Part shown: positions 26,923 through 33,335 of the stretch, piece by piece | Position numbering within the stretch: position 1 is the first letter of the stretch | How the letters are laid out: the number at the start of each line of letters is the position of its first letter | IMG/VR virus record: IMGVR_UViG_3300031951_000710 | Location: 1-33,335 of that record | From: a virus | Strand: one strand, 5' to 3' | Length of the DNA: 33,335 bases | Made by a program: the position numbers and the translations under genes | Notes under the pieces: model-generated | Databases searched by the model: none | What the model saw: the letters and a program-made list of their open reading frames with translations, nothing else | What the model was told of the DNA's origin: nothing

Positions 26923-27752
26923 GTATAGTATTTAATGCTGCAGATCATAGCTATAAAAGCATTGATAATGCAGAAGACATAAATTGGATAAGTGTTACAT
27001 CACTTGTTTCCAGCTTAAAAGAACCTTTTGATGCAAAAGGTATTGCGGCTAAAATAACAAAGTCTAAAAGATCTAAGTGGTATGGTGTACCACCAGATAA
27101 GATACTTGAGTTATGGCAAGCTGAATCAGACAGAGCTATTGCACTGGGTACCTTTTATCATAACCAAAGAGAATCTGATATTTGTTCTTTATCGTCAATA
27201 GAAAAGGAAGGTATACCAATTCCTGTGTATACACCTATACAAGAGAATAATGTTAAGACTGCACCCCCACAAAGACTTACCGATGGTATATATCCTGAAC
27301 ATATGGTATATCTTAAGTCTGCAGGTATATGCGGTCAATCTGATTTAGTTGAAGTAGTTAATGGTAGAGTACATATCATAGATTACAAAACAAACAAAGA
27401 GATAAAGACAGAATCTTTCAAAGACTGGGAAGGTATATCTAAGAAGATGTTACACCCGGTAAATAACTTAGATGACTGTAACTTTAATCATTATTCTCTA
27501 CAGCTTAGTATTTATATGTATATTATACTAAAGCACAATCCTAAATTAAAACCAGGAGATATATACATACACCACATAGTCTTTGAAGAAGAAGGTAAAG
27601 ATGAGTATGGCTATCCTATTACAAAGTACTCTATTGAAGGAGATCCTATTGTAAAAGAAGTTATACCTCTTAAAGTACCTTATCTTAAAGATGAAGTTAT
27701 ATCAATAATTAACTGGTTACATGATAACCGAGACAAAATAACTAAGAAATGA
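26919..27752 (+). CDS. PD-(D/E)XK family nuclease
   Basis: The 277-residue protein has the core CGQSDLVEVVNGRVHIIDYK at about 139-158, in which Asp143 and the IIDYKT strand give D...D-x-K. It is followed by HYSLQLSIYMYIL with the QxxxY motif of RecB-like nucleases, and an upstream LGTFYHNQRES helix. Such a nuclease beside the terminase is a known feature of crAss-like phages. It likely processes replication intermediates before packaging. It is coupled by ATGA overlaps on both sides. Confidence 0.8.
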   Translation: MSIVFNAADHSYKSIDNAEDINWISVTSLVSSLKEPFDAKGIAAKITKSKRSKWYGVPPDKILELWQAESDRAIALGTFYHNQRESDICSLSSIEKEGIPIPVYTPIQENNVKTAPPQRLTDGIYPEHMVYLKSAGICGQSDLVEVVNGRVHIIDYKTNKEIKTESFKDWEGISKKMLHPVNNLDDCNFNHYSLQLSIYMYIILKHNPKLKPGDIYIHHIVFEEEGKDEYGYPITKYSIEGDPIVKEVIPLKVPYLKDEVISIINWLHDNRDKITKK

Positions 27753-28264
27753 TAGCAAGACTATTTGATGTTCAAAACGGTAAAGTGATTCCTACAGAAC
27801 ACTGTTATACACTAAAATCACTAAAAGATATAATGGATAATTATCCTGATGATTATTTGAAAATATATCAGTACCTTTTCTACATGACTTGTCCGAATCC
27901 AGATATGAATCCTTTTTTCAATGTGCCGCACATGGACAAAGAGGAGCTTATACTAGATGAAATAGAAGCAGAGTTCTCTACTGAAGATGATGATATATCA
28001 ACAGCACTTAAGTTCTGTGAGAGAATGTATGAAACACCTACCTCACGCGCGTATGAGGGCATGCAGAAAGCACTAGACAGAATCTCAAGATATCTTGCTA
28101 CCACACAAATCACTGATGGTAAAGATGGTAATATAGCACAGATTAGAGCAATTGCTAAAGACTTTGACAGTATTAGACAATCCTTCAAGGGTGTGTATAA
28201 AGATCTACAGGAAGAACAACAAAGTAGAGTAAGAGGTGGTCAGGGTCTTGCATATGATATGTAA
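27749..28264 (+). CDS. Protein upstream of terminase, possible small terminase subunit
   Basis: The 171-residue protein is acidic in the middle (DKEELILDEIEAEFSTEDDD) and has a helical C-terminal half (EGMQKALDRISRYLATTQIT). Its last base is shared with the ATG of the large terminase. The position is where small terminase subunits often lie, but no clear DNA-binding motif is present, so this is context-based inference. Confidence 0.6.
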   Translation: MIARLFDVQNGKVIPTEHCYTLKSLKDIMDNYPDDYLKIYQYLFYMTCPNPDMNPFFNVPHMDKEELILDEIEAEFSTEDDDISTALKFCERMYETPTSRAYEGMQKALDRISRYLATTQITDGKDGNIAQIRAIAKDFDSIRQSFKGVYKDLQEEQQSRVRGGQGLAYDM

Positions 28265-30468
28265 TGGATAATATTTGGATAGACATACCAACCTGGGATA
28301 ACGGTACTTGGACTACTACAAGTTTTGATTCTAAAGAAGACTTTAGAACTTTTGTGTTTTCTATTTTTAAAGAACCAGGTCAATATAACTTTAACTCAGA
28401 TACATCCAAAGTATTTAATGAGCAAGCTCAAATATTTGCTAAGGAAAAGGTTTACTGTACTGCACCCTTTAAGTCCAAAGATTTTATAGCTTACTGGGAT
28501 GATCAAAAGAAGAAATGCAGACAAGGTATATTAGTTAAGTCAGGTAAGGAAATATGGTATCTTACCAGAGACTACTATATGTGGTTAAACTTCTTACCAA
28601 TCTTTGATAAAGAGATACAAGCATTTGGTTTTGCCAAAATCAGGGATGCACAGTATCATATGGCCCTATATGAATGTTTAGCAGAACTATACTATATGCA
28701 TGCTGCTATTCTTAAGAAACGTCAGATAGCATCATCATATTTTCACATGGGTAAATTCATCAACCAGATATGGTTTGAAGAAGGGGTTACTCTTAAGATG
28801 GGTGCATCACTCAAAGATTATATCAATGAGAAAGGTTCTTGGAAATTTTTAAATGAATATGCCGCATTCTTAAATGAACATACTGCATGGTACCGTCCAA
28901 TGTCACCAGACAAAGTAATGATGTGGCAGCAGAAGATTGAAGTAAGAAAAGGTAACCGTAAAACAGAAGTAGGTCTCAAAGGTGTAATACAAGGTATGTC
29001 TTTTGAAAAGGATCCTACTAATGGTGTCGGTGGACCAGTAAAGTACTTCTTTCATGAAGAAGCAGGTATTGCACCTAAGATGGATCAAACATATGGATAT
29101 ATTAAACCTGCACTTAAATCAGGTATGATTACCACAGGTATGTTTATAGCAGCAGGATCTGTGGGTGACTTGGATCAGTGTGTTCCACTAAAGAATATGG
29201 TTCTTAAACCAGAGGTTAATCAGATATATGCAGTAGATACTAATCTAATAGATTCAGAAGGTACTATAGGAAGAACAGGACTATTTATTCCTGAGCAGTG
29301 GTCAATGCCTCCTTTTATAGATAATTATGGTAACTCCCAAGTAGAAGAAGCACTCAAAGCTCTTGATGAGTACTTTGATAAGTGTAAGAGGGAAATGACT
29401 CCAGAAGATTACCAGCTTGAAGTATCACAGAGACCTAGAAACATTGAAGAAGCATTTGCATATAGAAAAGCATCTATATTTCCACCACATCTTCTTGGTG
29501 CTCAACAAAGGAGAATTGAAGACAAAGAATATGCATATGAGTTCTTAGATATCTATGCTGATGATAATGGTAAACCTGCAGTAAAAGCAACAAACAAACT
29601 TCCTATATCTGAATTCCCAATATCTAAAAAGACTGAAGATAAAACAGGAACTCTTGTAGTATGGGAAAGACCGGTAAAGGATCCAACCTTTGGAATGTAT
29701 TATGCATCTATTGACCCCGTATCTGAAGGTAAGACAACTACCTCAGAATCACTGTGTTCTATATATGTAATGAAAGCACCGGTTGAAGTAACTAAAGTTA
29801 ATGGTGTTGAAACAGAGAACTTTATAGAACAAAGTCAAATGGTAGCAGCATGGTGTGGCAGGTTTGATGATATAAAGAAAACACATGAGAGATTAGAACT
29901 TATTATAGAATGGTATAATGCCTGGACTGTAATAGAAAATAACATATCTCTTTTTATTCAGTACATGATATCCCGTAAGAAACAAAAGTATCTAGTACCA
30001 AGAACTCAGATAATGTTTCTTAAAGATCTTCAGGCTAATGCTAATGTATTCCAAGAATATGGGTGGAAGAACACTGGTACACTCTTTAGGTCACATCTAA
30101 TTAGTTATGCTATAGAATACATCCGGGAGGAACTTGATGTAATAACAACAGAGGATGGCTCCATACTAAAAACTATATATGGAATAGAGAGAATAAAAGA
30201 TCCAATGCTCATCAAAGAAATGAAGGAGTATGTGGAAGGACTCAACGTTGACCGGTTAGTTTCTTTCTGTGCACTAGTTGCATTTATGAAAATTCAAGAA
30301 TCTAATAGAGGTTATATAAAAAGAACTATAATGGATGATGCAGCTAAAAAGTTGCAAAAGTCAGATAATTTGTTTAAATTATCTAATAGCCCTTTCCGGC
30401 ATATGGGAAAGGGTAAACTTGCTAATGGACAACAATATAAACGTTCACCGTTTAAACATTTTAAATAA
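28264..30468 (+). CDS. terL: Terminase large subunit
   Basis: The 734-residue protein has an ATPase half with a degenerate P-loop region around KKRQIASSYFHMGK (151-164), Walker B VKYFFHEEAG (259-268), and coupling motif region ITTGMFIAAGSVGD. The nuclease half has the RNase H-like strand YYASIDPVSEGKTTT with Asp484, VIENN, and VDRLVSFCALVAFM with Asp663. It drives DNA into the prohead and cuts it. A lack of the standard GKS/T at Walker A is usual for this clade. It is followed by the portal gene after five bases. Confidence 0.9.
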   Translation: MDNIWIDIPTWDNGTWTTTSFDSKEDFRTFVFSIFKEPGQYNFNSDTSKVFNEQAQIFAKEKVYCTAPFKSKDFIAYWDDQKKKCRQGILVKSGKEIWYLTRDYYMWLNFLPIFDKEIQAFGFAKIRDAQYHMALYECLAELYYMHAAILKKRQIASSYFHMGKFINQIWFEEGVTLKMGASLKDYINEKGSWKFLNEYAAFLNEHTAWYRPMSPDKVMMWQQKIEVRKGNRKTEVGLKGVIQGMSFEKDPTNGVGGPVKYFFHEEAGIAPKMDQTYGYIKPALKSGMITTGMFIAAGSVGDLDQCVPLKNMVLKPEVNQIYAVDTNLIDSEGTIGRTGLFIPEQWSMPPFIDNYGNSQVEEALKALDEYFDKCKREMTPEDYQLEVSQRPRNIEEAFAYRKASIFPPHLLGAQQRRIEDKEYAYEFLDIYADDNGKPAVKATNKLPISEFPISKKTEDKTGTLVVWERPVKDPTFGMYYASIDPVSEGKTTTSESLCSIYVMKAPVEVTKVNGVETENFIEQSQMVAAWCGRFDDIKKTHERLELIIEWYNAWTVIENNISLFIQYMISRKKQKYLVPRTQIMFLKDLQANANVFQEYGWKNTGTLFRSHLISYAIEYIREELDVITTEDGSILKTIYGIERIKDPMLIKEMKEYVEGLNVDRLVSFCALVAFMKIQESNRGYIKRTIMDDAAKKLQKSDNLFKLSNSPFRHMGKGKLANGQQYKRSPFKHFK

Positions 30469-30473
30469 AAGCT

Positions 30474-33203
30474 ATGCAGGTATATAACGCCTTACAGCTC
30501 AAGAAGGGAGCAAAAGTTCAACACAATAGGATGGGTAGTATTACTCAGCCACTTCAGTTTATACCAAAAAAAGATAAAGATGAAGAGTGGGCAGCATGGA
30601 ACTTAGACTGGCTAGAGTGGAATGGACTTAAGCAACTACGCAGGAATGCACGTAGGTTAATGAAGAACTACAAGCTTGCAAAGGGTATTATAGACAGAAC
30701 AGACTACATTGTAGAGGAAGACAATGAGTATGTAGATATTATTGAAACTCTTACAAAAGAAGATGCTACTGCACTAGAATTAAAGTTCTACCCTATTATC
30801 CCTAATGTTATTAATGTTTTAGTAGCAGAGTTTGCAAAGAGATCCACTAAACTTACTTACCGTGCAATAGATGAGTTCTCATATAATGAGATGTTGGAAC
30901 AAAAAAGAGCTGCTGTAGAAGAAGTATTAATGGCAGATGCTCAAATGAAAATTGTTGCCGCATTAATGGAGCAAGGTCTAGATCCACAATCAGAAGAAGC
31001 ACAACAACAATTAAACCCACAGAATCTAAAGTCATTACCAGAGATAGAACAGTTCTTTAAGAAAGACTACAAATCTATGGTAGAACAGTGGGCTTCACAT
31101 CAACATAAGATTGATGTAGAAAGATTCAAGATGGATGAGCTTGAAGAAAGAGGTTTCCGTGACATGCTTATTACAGATAGAGAGTTCTGGCATTTCCGTA
31201 TGATGGAAGATGACTATGAAGTAGAACTATGGAATCCTGTTCTTACATTCTATCATAAGTCACCAGATGCAAGATATATATCTCAAGCTAACTGGGTAGG
31301 GAAAACAGATATGTATACTGTTGCTGATGTAATTGACAGGTATGGATACTTAATGACTGAAGATCAATTAGAAGCACTAGAAGCAATATATCCTATTAGA
31401 TCTGCGGGTTATAATATTGGTGGTCTCCAAAATGATGGTTCTTATTATGATGCTACAAGAACTCATGAGTGGAACGTAAACATGCCTTCACTTGCATACC
31501 GTCAATACACATCTATGATGGCAGGATCTGTACTACAGGGAGGTGATGTAGTAACACAAATTCTTTCTGAAGGTGAAGATTATGATACTGCAGGTACTGC
31601 ATACTTACTAAGAGTAACAACATGCTACTGGAAGTCACAGCGTAAAGTAGGACATCTTACTAAAGTAGCAGACAATGGTGAAGTTGTTACTGAGATTGTA
31701 ACAGAAGATTATAAAGTTACAGACAAACCTATCTATGATACTAGACTCTTTAAGAACAGAACTAAAGATAATCTGGTGTATGGTGAACATATAGATTGGA
31801 TTTGGATCAATGAGGTATGGGGTGGTGTAAAGATTGGACCAAACATTCCATCATTCTGGGGTATGAATAACCCAGGTGGATTTACTCCAATTTACATAGG
31901 TGTAGATAAAAACAAAATAGGTCCTATTAAGTTTCAGTTTAAGGGTGATGCAACTCTATATGGATGTAAACTACCAGTAGAAGGTTCTGTATTCTCAGAT
32001 AGGAACACTAAGTCTACTGCTCTTATTGACTTAATGAAGCCATACCAGATTGGATATAATATTGTTAATAACCAGATTGCAGATATCCTTGTTGATGAAC
32101 TAGGTACAGTTATTCTTTTAGATCAGAATGCACTTCCTAGACACTCCATGAATGAAGACTGGGGTAAGAATAACTTAGCAAAAGCTTATGTGGCAATGAA
32201 GAACTTCCAGATGTTACCACTGGACACTTCTATTACAAATACAGAGAATGCATTAAATTTCCAGCACTTCCAAAAACTTGACCTAGAACAAACAAACCGT
32301 TTGCTTTCCAGGGTTAACCTAGCTAATTACTTTAAGCAACAAGCATATGAAGTAATTGGTGTTAACCCCCAAAGGATGGGTCAACAGTTATCACAGCAAA
32401 CTGCTACCGGTGTAGAACAAGCAGTAAATGCATCTTATGCACAAACAGAGATGTACTTTATCCAGCACTGTGATTATCTAATGCCAAGGGTGCATCAAAT
32501 GCGTACAGACTTAGCTCAGTACTACCACTCTAATAAACCTTCAGTAAGATTGTCATATATTACTGGAGCAGATGAAAAAGTAAACTTTGAAATCAACGGT
32601 ACTGATTTACTTCTTAGAGATCTTAATATATTCTGTACTACTACTGCAAATCATAGGGCTATACTAGAACAGTTAAAAGCAATGGCTCTACAGAATAACA
32701 CTACCGGTGCTTCTATATATGACTTAGGTAGAGTAGTACAGTCTGATTCTATTGCAGAGCTTAATACAGTACTTAAAACGGCAGAAGATAAGTCTACTCA
32801 GATGAAGCAGCAAGAAATGCAACAGCAACAGCAAATGCAAGAACAGATGCTTCAGGCTAAAGCTCAAGAAGAACAACTTAGAAGAGACCATGAAGCAATG
32901 GAGGCTGAGAAGAATAGACAACGTGATATTCTTGTTGCAGAAATTAGATCTGCTGGTATGGGATCAATGGTTGACCTTAATCAAAACTTGATGTCTGACT
33001 ATAGTGATGCTATGAAAGAAATCAGACAAACTGAACAGTATCAAGAACAGACAAGTTTAGAAAGACAAAAGGAAACAAATAGAAATATGCTTTCTTCAGA
33101 GAAGAATCAAATTGAAAGAGAAAAGATACAAGCTCAGAAAGAAATAGCTGATAAACAATTGCAGATTGCTAGGGAGAACAAAAATAAATATGATAAAGAA
33201 TAA
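30474..33203 (+). CDS. Portal protein
   Basis: The 909-residue protein directly follows terL and has the size and order of the crAss-like portal. It has a charged N-terminal region (WLEWNGLKQLRRNARRLMKN), a long alpha/beta core containing YDTRLFKNRTKDNLVYGEHI, and helices near residues 590-670 (LDLEQTNRLLSRVNLANYFK; QQTATGVEQAVNASYAQTEM). The last 140 residues are a Gln/Glu-rich coiled coil (QQEMQQQQQMQEQMLQAKAQ). The ring forms the DNA gate at the capsid vertex. The coiled coil may form the barrel reaching into the capsid. Confidence 0.85.
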   Translation: MQVYNALQLKKGAKVQHNRMGSITQPLQFIPKKDKDEEWAAWNLDWLEWNGLKQLRRNARRLMKNYKLAKGIIDRTDYIVEEDNEYVDIIETLTKEDATALELKFYPIIPNVINVLVAEFAKRSTKLTYRAIDEFSYNEMLEQKRAAVEEVLMADAQMKIVAALMEQGLDPQSEEAQQQLNPQNLKSLPEIEQFFKKDYKSMVEQWASHQHKIDVERFKMDELEERGFRDMLITDREFWHFRMMEDDYEVELWNPVLTFYHKSPDARYISQANWVGKTDMYTVADVIDRYGYLMTEDQLEALEAIYPIRSAGYNIGGLQNDGSYYDATRTHEWNVNMPSLAYRQYTSMMAGSVLQGGDVVTQILSEGEDYDTAGTAYLLRVTTCYWKSQRKVGHLTKVADNGEVVTEIVTEDYKVTDKPIYDTRLFKNRTKDNLVYGEHIDWIWINEVWGGVKIGPNIPSFWGMNNPGGFTPIYIGVDKNKIGPIKFQFKGDATLYGCKLPVEGSVFSDRNTKSTALIDLMKPYQIGYNIVNNQIADILVDELGTVILLDQNALPRHSMNEDWGKNNLAKAYVAMKNFQMLPLDTSITNTENALNFQHFQKLDLEQTNRLLSRVNLANYFKQQAYEVIGVNPQRMGQQLSQQTATGVEQAVNASYAQTEMYFIQHCDYLMPRVHQMRTDLAQYYHSNKPSVRLSYITGADEKVNFEINGTDLLLRDLNIFCTTTANHRAILEQLKAMALQNNTTGASIYDLGRVVQSDSIAELNTVLKTAEDKSTQMKQQEMQQQQQMQEQMLQAKAQEEQLRRDHEAMEAEKNRQRDILVAEIRSAGMGSMVDLNQNLMSDYSDAMKEIRQTEQYQEQTSLERQKETNRNMLSSEKNQIEREKIQAQKEIADKQLQIARENKNKYDKE

Positions 33204-33208
33204 TCTAT

Positions 33209-33225
33209 TTAGCTATATAGTGCAA
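33209..33225 (+). promoter_or_regulatory. 17-base element shared with 7004-7020
   Basis: TTAGCTATATAGTGCAA lies six bases after the portal stop and 86 bases before the next start; the other copy is on the minus strand at 7004-7020. An AT-rich region with TTTG at 33250 follows. It may mark a promoter used in both arms. Confidence 0.4.
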
Positions 33226-33311
33226 AAAACGTTTCAGAAACTTTAAATTTTTGAAGTTTATTTCACTTATTCTTCTTATATTAAATTAAGTAATAAATAA
33301 AACCAACAACA

Positions 33312-33335
33312 ATGACAGAACCAACAAATGAGTCA
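33312..33335 (+). CDS. Start of a head gene, truncated by window end
   Basis: ATG at 33312 opens the frame MTEPTNES and runs off the window. Position after the portal suggests a scaffold or capsid-associated protein, but only eight residues are visible. The A/T-rich, CAACAACA leader is typical of starts in this phage. Confidence 0.5.

Noticed and set aside
1-33335. Recoding of TAG as an amino acid codon, known in some crAss-like phages
   Set aside because: The long structural genes read through without in-frame TAG, and the gene at 7021 ends in TAG. The rarity of TAG as a stop is explained by AT-rich preference for TAA.
1-33335. Integrase, attachment sites or transposons suggesting a prophage
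   Set aside because: No recombinase, insertion sequence or flanking host genes are seen; the layout is that of a lytic-type phage genome segment.

Overview
The window is part of the genome of a tailed double-stranded DNA phage, most likely a crAss-like phage (Crassvirales) or close relative infecting a Bacteroidetes host. The sequence is AT-rich and the genes are short, dense and often overlapping. They have no convincing Shine-Dalgarno sites but A/T-rich leaders, and several promoter candidates fit the Bacteroidetes TTTG-N19-TAnnTTTG form. The order IHF-like protein, PD-(D/E)XK nuclease, large terminase, portal at the right end is typical of crAss-like phages. These assignments come from reading the proteins; no database search was run.

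Layout. Bases 1-14310 are transcribed leftward (minus strand). This arm carries many small proteins of unknown role. Among them are an SF2 helicase, a ParB/Srx-like protein, an HNH nuclease, a zinc-ribbon protein and a ClpS-like N-degron adaptor (2063-2317). It also has a 148-base RNA with a tRNA-type acceptor stem and T arm (695-842), and a 2-kb stretch (10.6-12.7 kb) in which small genes alternate with unusually well-formed RNA hairpins. Bases 14311-14561 are a divergent intergenic region with a GC-rich hairpin. From 14562 onward everything is transcribed rightward. The first operon (14562-16186) encodes a small HExxH peptidase-like protein, an aminoacyl-tRNA-protein transferase-like (Bpt/ATE) protein, a small beta-rich protein, a basic peptide and a lipoprotein. 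A second operon (16316-17289) holds an Acb2/Tad1-like protein and a GroES-like protein. Bases 17421-23262 encode virion and fibre proteins, 23317-24789 a lysis cassette (holin, u-spanin candidate, endolysin), and 25250-33203 the head and packaging block. A further gene begins at 33312 and runs off the window.

The most interesting reading is that the phage carries parts of its own N-degron pathway. The pieces are a peptidase-like protein translationally coupled to a Bpt/ATE-like transferase, and a ClpS-like adaptor in the opposite arm that keeps the Asn-Asp and His residues used to hold N-terminal amino groups. The second strong lead is the set of structured RNA elements at 10.6-12.7 kb. These include two copies of one architecture (10820-10918 and 11381-11529) and a tRNA-like fold ending in an encoded CCA (11619-11713). 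The third is a near-identical motif of about 20 bases, present three times on the minus strand, that looks like a phage-specific early promoter.
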